From NCBI RefSeq assembly GCF_023159225.1, contig NC_063174.1, forward strand, positions 34,525,691-34,589,690: a stretch of 64,000 nucleotides of DNA, written 5' to 3'. Below are positions 23,877 through 35,342 of the stretch, piece after piece (within the stretch, counting starts at the first letter, position 1; every line of letters starts with the position of its first letter). The translations under genes and the position numbers were made by a program. This DNA is from Perognathus longimembris pacificus. Its lineage: Eukaryota; Chordata; Mammalia; Rodentia; Heteromyidae. The notes below the pieces were generated by a model that ran no database searches, was not told the DNA's origin, and saw only the letters and a list, made by a program, of their open reading frames with translations.

Positions 23877-23914
23877 GTTCCACCACGGTAGTCGTCGTCC
23901 AGGGCAAAGGGGTC
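23810..23914 (-). pseudogene. Endogenous gammaretrovirus-like pol, extreme C-terminus of integrase
   Basis: Read on the minus strand, 34 codons are open and end in TGA (plus-strand 23,810-23,812). The motif GGTWEVSKYPTQPLRLHLKK has the W-x-V ... NPL-x-L-x-L-like pattern that closes gammaretroviral pol. The frame overlaps the env start by 67 bases in a different frame, the standard gammaretroviral arrangement. The upstream part of pol is absent; the SINE resumes at 23,915. Confidence 0.7.
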
Positions 23915-23991
23915 AGCACTCTACCACTTGAGCCACAGGTCTACTTTCAACTTACAGCAGTGAGTCACTGGTACCTAACTAGATTTTCTTT

Positions 23992-24864
23992 TTAAAGACA
24001 AAATATCCTGAGGTTCAACCCCGAACTTATAAAAAGAATAATAAAAGCTCTATTATTATCTTTGACAAGTCAGAGATGTCTTGAACCAAAGAATTTGTAA
24101 GTTTCCTTCCACTTCAATGGCTCTCAGGGTTGATTCTTTGATTTGGAGGTTCTTGTTTGGCTGGGCATCCTTCTTTCATAAAAACTAATGATGTTACAGT
24201 AAGAATGATAACTTAGTTTCATGAGGTCTTGCTTCAGCTACCTATGCACAGCCTCAATCCCTAAAAGTGGTTCTTATATACTTAGAAGGTAACAGGGAGA
24301 GGTGCTTCTCATATGCATGTTAACCAGTGTGCTCCTGTAGGGCATTGTAGCTGCTCCATCTAGTTATTCTAGCCACTCACAGGATAACATCTTGGCTCCA
24401 GGTTGTCTCTTCTTTTGTATCAGCACTTTAGACTTCAAGCTTGTCTGATGCCCTATTGGACAGTTGAGAATAAGGCCTTGTTTCCTTCTTATGTTATACT
24501 CTATCTTCATATTTTTGGTATGTAGCTCAGTAGAAGGAGCACAGGTCTTAAAACCAGCTGGAAGTGGGCTCTAATCCCAGTTGCTCATCTTACTAGAGGC
24601 TAGAGATCCTCAGAATTACCAGATATATAACACAGGCCAGTCACCTTCAACCCCTCCTCTAATATCAATGTCTTTATCCTTAAAGATCTCCTATCAATAT
24701 TTATTAGGATGATTCAATCTCATAAAGAATTTTGAAGACCTAGTGTAGTGATTATCAAATGCATTGTTCAGCAAATGGTTCTTATTCATATTATCTAACT
24801 AATGTAAGTTCAAGAGGGCTGCTTGGGAGATGCCAGTATTTGGCATCTCCAAGTGATATGCCAC
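23992..24864. other. Spacer with a MIR remnant
   Basis: No gene recognised. It contains the MIR-like stretch at 24,532-24,690; the rest is unassigned. Confidence 0.4.
24532..24690 (+). mobile_element. MIR remnant
   Basis: GTAGAAGGAGCACAGGTC, GGGCTCTAATCCCAGTTGCTC, then a degenerate 'aggccagtcaccttcaacccctcctc' follow the MIR order in plus orientation. Confidence 0.5.
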
Positions 24865-25379
24865 TATTTGGTGTATTTATGTTGACAACTGTAATTTTCT
24901 CTTCATAGATTTCTTTTTTTATTAACATAAAGTGATCTTGTTTGCCTCCTCTGACAGAATTTAACTTGAAATCTATTTTATATGATGCAAATATGGCTAC
25001 TCTTACCTACTTTTGGAATTCAATTTCTTGGAAGTTCTTTCTCCATCCTTCCACCCCAAGCCTGTATTTTTCTTTGTTCATGAGATGTGTTTCTTGCAGG
25101 CAACAAATGGCTGGATCTTGATTTTTGATCTAAGCTGCCATTCTATGACTTTTATTGGAGAGTTGAGTCCATTGACATTTAGTGTTATTTTTGACAGATA
25201 TGCCCATTTTGTTGGTTTTGTAATTCTTGTTTCTTCTTCTTCCTTCTTTGCCAATCTACTTTTAGTAGGGTTTAGTATTTCAATTTTTTTTTCTAGTTTT
25301 GATTATCTTCTCCTGAGGATTTCCTTAAATATCTTTTGCAGTGCTTGTTTAGGAATCATGTATTCCTTTGGCTTTTATC

Positions 25380-25800
25380 ATGGCAGGTTTTTATTCCTCA
25401 ATCAATTCTGAAGGATAGTTTTTCTGGATACACTAGTCTGGGTTAGTAGTTGTCTTTCAGGACTTAAATTATGTCTTTCCATGCTCTCTTTGCATTTAGT
25501 ATTTGGGTCATGAAATCTGATATTATTTTAATGGGATTGCCATTATGTTACTTTCCTTCTCTCTTTGCAATTTGAAATATTCTTTCTTTATTTTGCACAT
25601 CAATGTTTTTACTATAATGTGTTTAAGGAAGTGTCTTCTCTGATCTACTCTGTTTTGAGTTCTGTAAGCCTTCATCACTTGGATAATACTTTTTCTAGAG
25701 ATTTTGGATGCCTCCTGGAAATATTTTATTGAATACGTTCTCAGTGCTTTCAGTTTGTATTTATTCTTCCTCATCTATCCCCATCAGTCATAAGTCTGAC
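25380..25800 (-). pseudogene. L1 ORF1 C-terminal region remnant
   Basis: The longest open piece is minus 25,523-25,774 (83 codons). It has ERIQ/YFQEASK-type decay and then the recognisable ORF1 block VMKAYRTQNRVDQRRHFLKH followed by IIVKTL, corresponding to the EAYRTPNR...SRHIIIK stretch of the RRM domain. Further left in another frame LVYPEKLSFRID matches the ORF1 C-terminal YPAKLS motif. Much more diverged than the 5.7 kb ORF1. Confidence 0.8.
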
Positions 25801-25846
25801 CTTTTGATAGCATTCAAGACCTCTTGACTCTTCTAAGTAGTTTTTC

Positions 25847-26068
25847 TTTTTTTTTCTTTCTTTCTTTTTTTTTTTGGCCAGTCCTGGGCCTTGGACTCAG
25901 GGCCTGAGCACTGTCCCTGGCTTCTTCCTGCTCAAGGCTAGCACTCTGCCACTTGAGCCACAGTGCCGCTTCTGGCCGTTTTCTGTATATGTGGTGCTGG
26001 GGAATCGAACCTAGGGCCTCGTGTATCCGAGGCAGGCACTCTTGCCACTAGGCTATATCCCCAGCCCC
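25847..26068 (-). mobile_element. Dimeric ID-type SINE (IDL-Geo-like), antisense, young subtype, nested in L1
   Basis: Full dimer with the CCTAGGGCCTCGTGTATCCG variant. TSD TCTAAGTAGTTTTTC at 25,832-25,846 and 26,069-26,083. The tail is TTTTC-rich (A-rich with G on the minus strand). Confidence 0.9.
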
Positions 26069-26834
26069 TCTAAGTAGTTTTTCAATGTCTTTGAATGATT
26101 GACCTAATTCACTGCTGTATCTTCAACCGCTGATACTTCCTGTGGTGAGACTCATAGCTAAAACCCTATTGTCTCTGCTTTGTGTCTCAGCAGGTATTTT
26201 CAATCCTCAGTTTGCTAGTACTGAAGCCCACCAGGATCCTATAGCCTCTGGCATCCTGGTTCCAGCCTAGCTTTCCAGAGCTAAACTTTTGATGTTCCCT
26301 CCTGAAACAACATGCCTCCTATAGCTGATTTATACCAGTTCTAGGGCAAAGTAACCTCTGTGCCACCAAGTTGTGATGGTTACTTGTCCATGGGCTCCCA
26401 CATAAACCTTCTCTGGAGACTCTGTCATCCCCTACCTCTACCCCTGGGACATGGAGGACACAGAGCATCTCATTTACCACAATCCAACTTCTCATATCAG
26501 AGAGCCCTCATCTCTCAAGTTCCTGGGCTGACAGCAAGGTTCTTGAGTCTCTTTCTTCCAGAGTTGCATTTGACAGTCCTTTGCCAGATCATTTGATTTT
26601 TCTTGCTATTTCTGCATTCCCAATTTCCTATCCTCAGCCAAGTGAGTTGGATGTTTGTGTTTCTGAATTGCTTCCCTGCAAGTTACTGGGTCCCATGAAC
26701 TCTTTGTGATTTTTTCCCTCTTTTGCCTTACATCCTAAGAAAGCCTGCTCCTTTTTGTGTAACTGGATTCTTCTTGTTCATGGAGTGTAAATAGTGAGTG
26801 CTTTCAGTTTGCCATCTTTCCAAACCCCCTCTCA

Positions 26835-29800
26835 GAGTTTTAAATTCTTATCTACTTGGTTGTAGCATTTTGCTACAGGGAAAACACTTTATTTTTAAAG
26901 ACTTCTGCTAAACCCAAGCTAATGCCTAAATTAGGCATAACTTGTTTCACTTCAGGTTTTGTATCTGGGTGTGCTTCCACCCAAGCCATGCTTCTAATGG
27001 GTGAGAGATCTTCCAAAGAGTGGGGCAGGGGTTAGGCAGAGGCAGGTAGAAAAAGGAGAGCACAGGAACCTGCTGTCTCAGTGAATGCTACTCAGAGGCC
27101 TAGCACCTGGGAATTTTCTCCTGCTTTGCAACAGTGACTTCCCTAAGAAAAGCTACATGTGGAGTCAGGAGATGAAATGCATGCTAACTAGTGAGACAGT
27201 TATTTTTCAAGAGAGCCATTCACAAAAGCAAAGGGTATGTTAACTGAAAACATTATAACTTTATATAACTTCATTATAACTTTATATAACTTTATCATAA
27301 CTTTATAACCAGTATAACTTTTGGAAGACAAAGAAATGGCTGAACTCTAAACCTAAAGAAAACCTGAACTGCTACCTGGAAGATTGCTTCATTTTCTTCC
27401 TTCCTTCTCCATATATCCAGGGTCCTTTAATGCCTGTGAAGTCAAATTTGTTCAGATTCAGTGAGACTTATTCTAGGACCTGGAAGGAAGACTTCTGAAT
27501 TATCTATGATGCAGCTATGGTAGTTCCAGACTCCATGTGGCTCTGCTCTAACTCTCTTTTCCTTTTCCTCCAAGTGGAGTCATTGTTCAACGAGGGACCC
27601 TCACAAATTCATCAAGGCTGCACAAGATTTGTGGAAGACAACCAATGTTCTTCAGTTTGGTGGTGAGTTATATTCTGATTGCTGAGTCTAGTAAGCTGGC
27701 CAGCAGTTAACCAGGAAACACATTGTTGAGTGTAACCTAAACTCCTCTGCCTCCACCTTGTCTAGATTGCATCTGGATCTGTTTTGCTATGCCAGAAAGA
27801 CTTCTTCAAACAACTTTTGTGTGTATATTCTTGTAGCCTGGTGTATGGTCCAGAGATAGAAAATAAGAATCGTATGTTAGGATCCATTTTCAATTGTCAC
27901 ATAGTTTGTTAGTGTCACATAAGATCTTCTTCTCATCTCTAGTAAGTCTCAAATTATACATGCATTTTCTTTTACATCATTAGAAGATTCTGTTTACCTT
28001 AAGGTGTTAGTGATTAGAAGAAATTAAGAGGATTCTATTTTTTTTTTTTTGAGGATTCAAAAGCAGGGACATCGAAAAGTAGACATATGAGGTTTGCCAA
28101 GAAGTAAGCAGTTCATTCTACAAATGGAGACAGAAATAGATAGTGTTCTCTCCTAATTGCTCAGGATTATCAAACTTCTTTGAGAGTACCAGGAGAAGCC
28201 TGTTCCCTGCAGGGCACTCTATCTGGGACCCTCAAGTCATGGTATTTTCCTGGAGGAAGGTGGTAGAGGTCAAGCTGGTATACATTAAACTCTGATCCAC
28301 TCTTCAATTCTCTTATCTTTCTGACTCCAGCTTGGTTACTTGTCTAAAAGAAGCTGGTTGATGGCCAAGCTTTTATGTTACTGACATTAAAAAAGCTCAC
28401 AAAACTCTCCCCTATGGAGAATTTTAATTGGCCTTCTGTTTCACGTCTGTATGTGAAGACATTCTTCTGTCTTGTTGCAAATATTTCCTTCTCCTTAGTA
28501 GAGAAGTGGCCTTATGCTTTAGAATGGATTTTATATGCACAGAAAGGAAAGAATATGATTTTTCCAAGACTTACTTTTTTAGGAAAACATTTTCCTTAAC
28601 TGAACCTCTCACCAAGCCAAAAGTATCTGCTTTGTCAAATGAAAGAGTAAAGTTCAAGAAAAGAAAAGCTGTGAAACCCTACCCGACTTTCTCATTAAGA
28701 CTCTCTTTCCTTCAAACTTTCATCTTTTCCCCAAACCTTTTCTACTTCATTTCTGCTTTGGTATGTCACTATTGTTATGTCCAGAACATCTGCCCTACAT
28801 TCCACTGCTTTCAGATCTTATGTCCCCATTTGGATTTTGATAAACTGATGAGGAGTGTTCAGAGAATAATCCTTCCACTGACATAATGAGAACATGTCAA
28901 GTTAAACTTAAAAGATATATGTACAATTATCTGAAACTTGAATCTAACTGGAAATACCTCTGAATATTCGTTGATAGTAACAGGGACAGTAGACAAAGTA
29001 ATACAGAAGGTCTTAGAAGTGAGAAAGATAGATTTAGTATTAAGGTATTACTAAATGTAGAGATTTGGCTAGAGCATCCAGAAATACCTGAAGCTTCCCA
29101 CATTAACTACTTCTCACTGCCTGTAAACTCTCCAAGAGATATCTAAGCACAGAGCAACATCTGGCCAAGTAGTATGGTACTTCATAATACCTGGAACCCA
29201 GGGAAGAGCTTGTGTGAGTTGACTTTGATCCTAAGACACCTTGTTTACCTTGGCTAGAACATTACCTTGTCATTTATTCCAGCAAACCACACCCATCAGC
29301 ACCAGAGAAAATGGAACCAGAGAAAGAGCAAGGACAAACCAAATCCTCATTCTGGAATCTGGCCAGTCATGCCCCTGTGCTCCTCGCCAGCCACTAGAGA
29401 AGAAGAATTGAAGGAAACCTCCATCCATGCCCTCTCTGTGAAGACCAGGAAAGTAGCACATTAAAAACTTTGTGTTTCTGTGACTTCATCAAAGCTCTGA
29501 GATGCTTTTATCTCTCAATTTAACTCTCAATTTAACTTGAAATGTGGGCTTCAAACCTAGCATTTACCCGAGCCTTTTGGACTTCACTACATTCATTGCT
29601 TCCAGACCCACTCTCATGTTTCTTCATATTATCCTCTAGCATTTTATAGAGAAGGCTCTCTTTATGGAGTTTCCATAAATATACACCAGGAACTGAGTGA
29701 CTTCTCAACTCATTATCTTCACATTTATATAGAAAAAAATTCATAGAGATCTATGAAGGTGTTGATTCACTTTTACTATCAATGACATCCATGTGTCTGT

Positions 29801-30144
29801 CAAACTCTGCCCCTGCCAACATGCGCAAGAGTAACATCTCTTTTCTACAGCCTTCTCTCCTTTGTGCATGTGTTGGTCAATTTTTGCAAGACTATGCTAT
29901 AGTAACAAATACCCCCAACACCTCAACAGTTTATAATAACCAGCATTCATTGTTCATGTATGCACATGTTTGCAGCAAACTCTATGTAGGTTGTCATTTA
30001 TTCTAGGAGCCAGGATTAAGCAATATTACCTATTGAATCTTGTGGCAGAAGGATCTTGTGGAAGAAGGAAAACAGCAACAAAAGAACCATAAGGTAATCC
30101 TCAAAACTTGTGTTTGGAGCTTGTAACATGTGGCCAAAGAAAAA
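26835..30144. other. Unrecognised sequence
   Basis: About 3.3 kb with no transposon or gene that I can name, except a short AT-rich tandem repeat at 27,251-27,307. A 152-codon plus-strand frame (28,428-28,886) overlaps a second frame and is not supported. Confidence 0.4.
27251..27307 (+). repeat. 21-bp tandem repeat, about 2.7 copies
   Basis: CATTATAACTTTATATAACT plus T is repeated exactly at 27,251-27,271 and 27,272-27,292, followed by a partial, changed third copy. Confidence 0.85.
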
Positions 30145-30153
30145 TCAAATAGT

Positions 30154-30374
30154 TACAGGGTACCAGTCACTCAGACCTGTAATCCTAGCTACTAGGGAGG
30201 CTGAGATCTGAGGATTTCATTTTAAAGGCAGCCTAGGAAGGAAAGTCAATGACATTCTTATCCCCCATTAATCACCAAAAAAGAAAAAAGCCAGAAATGA
30301 AAATGTAGCTCAGTAGTAGAGTGCTAGCCTTGAGCAAAAAAAGTTCAGGGGTAGTACCCAGACCTGAGTTCAAG

Positions 30375-30375
<1 letters not shown>
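30154..30375 (+). mobile_element. B1-dID SINE, old
   Basis: ACCTGTAATCCTAGCTACTAGG then GAGGCTGAGATCTGAGGAT, and a dID half (GTAGAGTGCTAGCCTTGAGC) that ends in a (CA)n array. Short TSD TCAAATAGT / TCAAATACT at 30,145-30,153 and 30,421-30,429. Confidence 0.8.

Positions 30376-30416
<41 letters not shown>
30376..30416 (+). repeat. (CA)20 microsatellite in SINE tail
   Basis: Forty-one bases of uninterrupted CA between the SINE body and its 3' TSD. Confidence 0.95.
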
Positions 30417-30418
<2 letters not shown>

Positions 30419-30439
30419 CCTCAAATACTGTAGTCAATG

Positions 30440-30740
30440 TCAGCTGCTATAAGAAAGAATTAGGGGGTGGGTATTTAGGAGATAATTAAAACAGGGAGGC
30501 GGAGCTGCAATCAATGAGATTAGTACTCTTGTAAAGGGAAGAGTGGAGAACCCTCTTACCAGCTGTCTGCCACATGAGGATGCAATGAGAAATCAACAAC
30601 CTACACCCTTAGCAGGAGGTCCAACCACAACTGGATGGTCCTGGCACCTTGATCTCAGCTTTTAGCCTGGACAATATAATAAATTTTTTGGTGTTCATAA
30701 GCCACCTAGTCTGTGGTAATTCCTGATAGAAACCTAAGCT
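30440..30740 (+). mobile_element. MaLR LTR (MLT1/MST-like)
   Basis: GAGATTAGTACTCTTGTAAA, GCCACATGAGGATGCAATGAG, GGCACCTTGATCTCAGC and CATAAGCCACCTAGTCTGTGG occur in the order of a MaLR LTR, followed by the worn end 'cctaagctgac'. Confidence 0.7.
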
Positions 30741-30984
30741 GACTACGCAAAATCACATTTCCCGCCTCTTTTAAACAATAACTACTCACCCCCCTCCCTG
30801 CCCCCGCCAAAAGCATAACTTTTTCTCAGACTCTGTCAGAATCATAACCATCAACCTGGGGTTTGTTATAGTAATACTCTTCGGGATTCCTTACAAACAT
30901 AGGATTACATGCATCTGTTTTCAGTGGTCCCCTGGCCACTTGCCTTCTGTAGTACAAGACTCCATTTTACAGTTTTTCTGATTC

Positions 30985-31160
30985 TTCCCCAAATGCCAGA
31001 CCCTGGGTTGTGGAATCTTGATAATGAGAGCAAGTCTTTAGTCATTGCTTCACCTGGAAGCCTATTAGAAATTCAGAATCTGGCCCCATCCCAAGCCTTC
31101 TCAATCAGATTCTGCATTTTAATAAGTCTCCTAGGTGTTAAATATGCACATTAATGTTGG
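30985..31160. mobile_element. MER5-like non-autonomous hAT element
   Basis: CACCTGGAAGCCTATTAGAAATTCAGAATCTGGCCCCATCCC, cited by parts (CCTATTAGAAATTCAGAATC), and CAGATTCTGCATTTTAATAAG follow the MER5A order. Ancient DNA transposon. Confidence 0.65.
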
Positions 31161-31164
31161 AGAA

Positions 31165-31357
31165 GCAATACAGTGTTTCTGAACCTTGAGGGCACATGGA
31201 TATCACCAGGGAGCATTATACACACTGGTGCTAGAAAAATTCCCCTCCCTCCCCAGAGCCTTGACCTAATTGGTCTGGGGTGTGGTGAAGGCATGGGAGG
31301 TTTAAGACCTCCCTAGGTGATTCTAATGAGCTGTATAGTCTGAGAACCATGGCTGCC
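31165..31357. mobile_element. MER5-like non-autonomous hAT element (second copy)
   Basis: GTGTTTCTGAACCTTGAGGG, then GGTGATTCTAATGAGC and TCTGAGAACCATGG, the start and end pattern of MER5-type elements. It sits directly beside the first copy in the same orientation. Confidence 0.65.
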
Positions 31358-31504
31358 TGGCGTTTCCCCCTAGCTGTAGGAACTTTCTGGTTCTATGATT
31401 AGGAAAGCAAGCTTATTTACAATTGTGCAATTATGTTGCTGACCATTAACATCAAACAGGTCCCCAACAGGGGCTGAAGGAGCCTGGCCTATGCAGAAAT
31501 AACA

Positions 31505-31645
31505 ATAGCTCCCATTATTAAGGAGCTTCTATGGGCTAGGAATATTTCTAATCTGCACACATGCTGTTATCTAAGTTGAAATGGAATAAACTGAAGAAGG
31601 TGAGCAAGTTTTCCAAGGTCACATAATTCCTATGTGGTGTAAAGG
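31505..31645 (-). mobile_element. MIR remnant, antisense
   Basis: ATTAAGGAGCTTCTATGGGC, GCTGTTATCTAAGTT and CAAGTTTTCCAAGGTCACAT follow antisense MIR. Confidence 0.55.
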
Positions 31646-32014
31646 GTTTCAATTCCTATGTGATTTGGGAGCAATGGATTTTTTTTCCACATATAAGGAA
31701 AGTTTGTTCACCAGCTATTTGTGTGAGCTGTGATAAGTGGACTGCTCAGGCCCTTTCACATTCTTCTGGAGTCTGGTTAGCTAGGTTCTAGTTTGGCAAG
31801 GTTACCAAGGAACACTTGTTTGCTAAATATTACTCCTCACAGGTCCTCAAACTATGTCCTTCTTACAGAGGGATAAATTGAGTCACCTTAGGGAATTGCA
31901 TGGTTCTATAAATCATCATGGTAAAAATTGATCAGCACAGAGAAACGACTTGGCTTTGCAGAATAGCGTGGCATTGTGTGTGAACTGAGGTGTGTGGACT
32001 CTTGTCTTTATAAT

Positions 32015-32205
32015 GGTAGAAGCATAGTACCAAGCAAGTATGGATGGTATCTCATTTGATCTTCACTACAATCCTGTTGACTTTGATGTTATTTTTTTTC
32101 TCACTTTACAGAAGTAGGGATGGGAGCTGGAATGTAAATTCACCCTGTCTTCAAGAGCTATTAAGGAGCAGAGCTGGCAAAGAAATCTAGGCTCAAAGCT
32201 TATGG
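32015..32205 (-). mobile_element. MIR remnant, antisense
   Basis: CTCATTTGATCTTCACTACA then CACTTTACAGAAGTAGGGA and GGAGCAGAGCTGGCAAAGA, all in antisense MIR order. Confidence 0.55.
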
Positions 32206-32210
32206 TATTA

Positions 32211-34817
32211 ATGACTTAATTTAAGTGCATTTTTGTCAGCAAGGTCCTATCTGCTCTATTGTTTTCTGTGTATCAGGTTTGAGACAATTGTTTAACATCA
32301 TTTGACATAAGATTTTTTGGAGGAAATAGAAGAGCTTCAGGTTAATTAAGGAAAGGAAAGAAGAGGCCTCCATCCAACCATCAATCCAGGAGAGATGTGT
32401 TGGTGCCTCTGTTAATTCTGCCTTTTCATAGACCAAAGGTTTATCAAGGGGCTTATTAACTGGGAAACACATAGACTAGGTTGGAGATGTTGCTATATAG
32501 AGTTGTCTAAATTCAAGTACTTGTCTCATTACTTGAAAGTAGGGGGCTCTTGAAATATTACAGAATCCCCTTCTGAAGCAAGGGGATTCCTATTGGAAGC
32601 TTAGCCATCATTTCATAGTTAGTTTATAGCCATCATTTCATAGTTAGTTCAATGTCTGTGCTATGTACAGGAGGCTTCCAGGGTCAATTTGACAGGGCAT
32701 TTGCCAAGATACCAGAGAGCATTGTGGGCAAGCAGCACTGGACATGTTTTCTAGTCAACATAGACAACTCATTGGGAGAAAAAGGACACAAGTCCTTTAA
32801 GAGAACTGGAAATAGAGGCACAGGAGGTTCTGCCTCCTCTTTTCTTTGGGCTCTTATTCCAATCAGGGCTAGTGGGAGTATGAGGAGAGAGTTCTGCAGA
32901 AATCAACTAACTCAGTCAGGAGAGATGAAGGAAGGAGGTGGGGTTGAAATAGGTTAAAAAAAACTTTAAACATCACTCTCTCATATTTTTTCCTCTCTAA
33001 ATTTTAGTATCCTGGGCCAAGCCCAGAGTTCTCTGAACAACCAGGCCTCAAACTGATCTTCCCCTGCCTTTCTTAGGAATCTATCCATGAACATATATTC
33101 ATAATCCAGTTCTGTCATTATCATTTTTGCATATACACCTCCACCCCAGATCAAGGATATTTAACTTACCAGTATATTTTTTCTTCTCTGACATGAATCC
33201 AGTCTCTAAAATCTAATCTATTAAAACTCAAAGTTCTGGGAGAAATCTTGTTCTGTTTTGTTTCCTTCTTTCTTGCTTTCTTCTGCTATTATATTTCTTC
33301 CCAAGGAAAATAAATATTGAATGGCCTGGATGTAGAATAGGTAGAGCCTATGTGTGATAGGAGAGCAAGAAAAAAAATCATTAATAGTTTTAAATTAATA
33401 TATTGATAAAAACTGAAAAAGAAATTCTGATTCTAGGTACTACCATCTGTCTCCTGTTTAGTGTTACTACAGAAAAGATGAGTCTGTTAAGTAAGAAAAT
33501 AGTTCCTTGTTTATACACATAATTACAGATCAGCGGAGAAGAGCTTAAACCATATCAAAGCCTTGATTTGGAGGGACTGAATAGCAATATGAAATTCTCC
33601 CTCTGGATTCCCATTGCCTGTGCTGTAGGCCTCAAAGAAACATGTCAAATCAAAGACCCTATGGTAATGAGAGGGTGGGAATGTCATTTCCCAGGATTAG
33701 GGTACAATTGAGGAGATTTTCCCTTTGCAGTTCCCTTTGCAGTTTAGGCCCTAGAGCTCTGGAAAGCCATCCTGCCTGCCTCCTCCGCCTGCCCGCCTGC
33801 CTGTCCAAAAACTGTATACTTTTTTTCTTGCAATTAGCACATATTATCAATACATGCATGAAATACATGATCAAAATGTCCTTTCTATTTGGCATGAATT
33901 CCATCTAGAGTCACCATTCATGCCTTAGGGCTGAAATGTGAAGCTGGACCTTCAGGCAAAATAACACCACGAAGCTTTGTGTCTTCTCTCAGCTTTTTGC
34001 TCCTTCTCATTGAGTTCGCTGATGACTTCGTTCCTGTGGGTTCCAACATGCTCTCCTTCACACTAGCTCTTTTACTTCCCTTCCTGTATCAAAATTAGGG
34101 AGAGAGAAAAAATATCCAGTCCTTTATCCTGAAAGCCTGATTCTGCTCCACATTCTTTCTAATACAAAGAAAGTAATTTTTACTTCTCCTTAAAAAAGAG
34201 TCAAATATCTCCATTTGGATTTCTCATACAAGGTATTCTTTAAACTACTGGTTATGTACAATAGGATTTATCTTATCAGAACCATAGCAGAGGTTTGACA
34301 AGAGGCAATTTATAAAAACTGTTTTCATGATAAGAGCTCCCCAGAAACTCTTTGCCTAAAGAAAGAGTTAGAACTCTTAAACAGAATAACTGCAGTAATA
34401 TGCAAAGCTTTTGATGTGGCATTTCAGCATGGCTGCACAATTCCTAAGAGAAGGCTCCTCCTTCCTGAGAGTGGATCTCTTAGGTCAGCAGCAAGATCCA
34501 GCTGTGAGCCTTGTAAAGAGTTTCAGGTCTAGCGGGACACACTCTCCTGGACTCACATTCCTTCACCAGGCTCACAGGAATACAAGAAATGTTTGTGTGG
34601 TTCTCTGCTCTCATGGCACCTCACAGCACAGGGGCCTGGTACAACCTAAAGGATAACTTGCATCTTCTTTCTTCAGGGATGGTCCATTTATGGTTGCTTA
34701 CAAAATCCAATCCTCCTTAAATGTCTTTTAGTATATACATGTAATCAGTGTGCTCTAAGACCTTTCTTCTGTGTAATGAAGATCCAGAGAATAATAGAAT
34801 GAATGAAAATAACAGTT
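32211..34817. other. Unrecognised sequence with a 25-bp duplication
   Basis: No gene or transposon identified. It holds a 25-bp direct duplication (32,602-32,650) and a CCTGCC-rich run at about 33,768-33,803. Confidence 0.4.
32602..32650 (+). repeat. 25-bp tandem duplication
   Basis: TAGCCATCATTTCATAGTTA and the next five bases occur at 32,602-32,626 and again at 32,627-32,650 with one change at the end. Confidence 0.9.
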
Positions 34818-34862
34818 CAGAGTAGCTAGGATTGCAGGGGTGAGCCACCAGCCCCTGGCTCA
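34818..34862 (-). mobile_element. B1 fragment, antisense
   Basis: GAGTAGCTAGGATTGCAGGG then TGAGCCACCAGCCCCTGGCT, the complement of the B1 5' end only. Confidence 0.6.
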
Positions 34863-35342
34863 TTTTATTTATTAATGGTGCAATTTATTCTTATTAATTT
34901 TTTCTGTGTTATTAATATGTTTGAAACAATGTTATCTAACATGTGTGTTTAAGTTTTAAAACCTTAGTTTAGGACTTTGTGGTGTAGCACTGGATTTGCT
35001 GGTTCTCAGTCTGGTTTGTTGTCCTAGTTGTTAATTTCTGTTGGAGTGACAATGATAATTCATAAAGTTACATACAAGATTCACCATTGACATCCTTTCC
35101 TAAATCAGGTATTCATTATTTTTCTTTAATTGAAACTTACTTTGCTACACTGTTCAATATTATTCACCAATTATGCAAAGGTTTCTGTGGAACTCAGCCA
35201 ATATTGTCTATATTCTTGGATGTCAATCTATTTTCTTGCAAACGAACCAGAAGTTACGGTGTTTTTATATTTTTAGCAAATATGTTCAATTTGAGTATGC
35301 AAATGAGTTTTTTGTTTATGTAGCAAACTGTTTTACTTTTTT

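Larger units (their letters stand above)
23438..23981 (-). mobile_element. Chimeric SINE: B1-dID remnant split by a 421-bp retroviral block
   Basis: SINE sequence flanks a foreign insert. Left (23,438-23,493) is the complement of the dID end (GTGCCAGGACTGGGGCCTGAA). Right (23,915-23,981) is the complement of the dID middle (AGCACTCTACCACTTGAGCC) and of the B1 start. The whole unit is flanked by GATTTTCTTT at 23,428-23,437 and 23,982-23,991, a plausible TSD for the SINE. The insert (about 23,494-23,914) replaces only some ten bases of dID and is in the same orientation as the SINE. The SINE also lacks most of its B1 half. Confidence 0.75.
24865..26834 (-). mobile_element. L1: Old LINE-1 fragment, antisense, 5' end to ORF2 start, split by a SINE
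   Basis: From right to left the minus strand runs through an apparent L1 5' end (GGAAAGATGGCAAACTG near 26,810-26,828), a non-coding leader, ORF1 remnants and the endonuclease start of ORF2 (around 24,880-25,190). It is interrupted at 25,847-26,068 by an IDL-Geo SINE with its own TSD. It stops inside the endonuclease region, so it lacks most of ORF2 and the 3' end. That is the reverse of usual 5' truncation. Confidence 0.75.

Noticed and set aside
25013..25411. 132-codon plus-strand frame with many hydrophobic residues
   Set aside because: It is the antisense shadow of an old L1 (ORF2 start and ORF1 end on the minus strand).
28428..28886. 152-codon plus-strand frame
   Set aside because: Overlaps a second open frame, Phe/Ser/Cys-rich as expected from pyrimidine-rich DNA, no family recognised.
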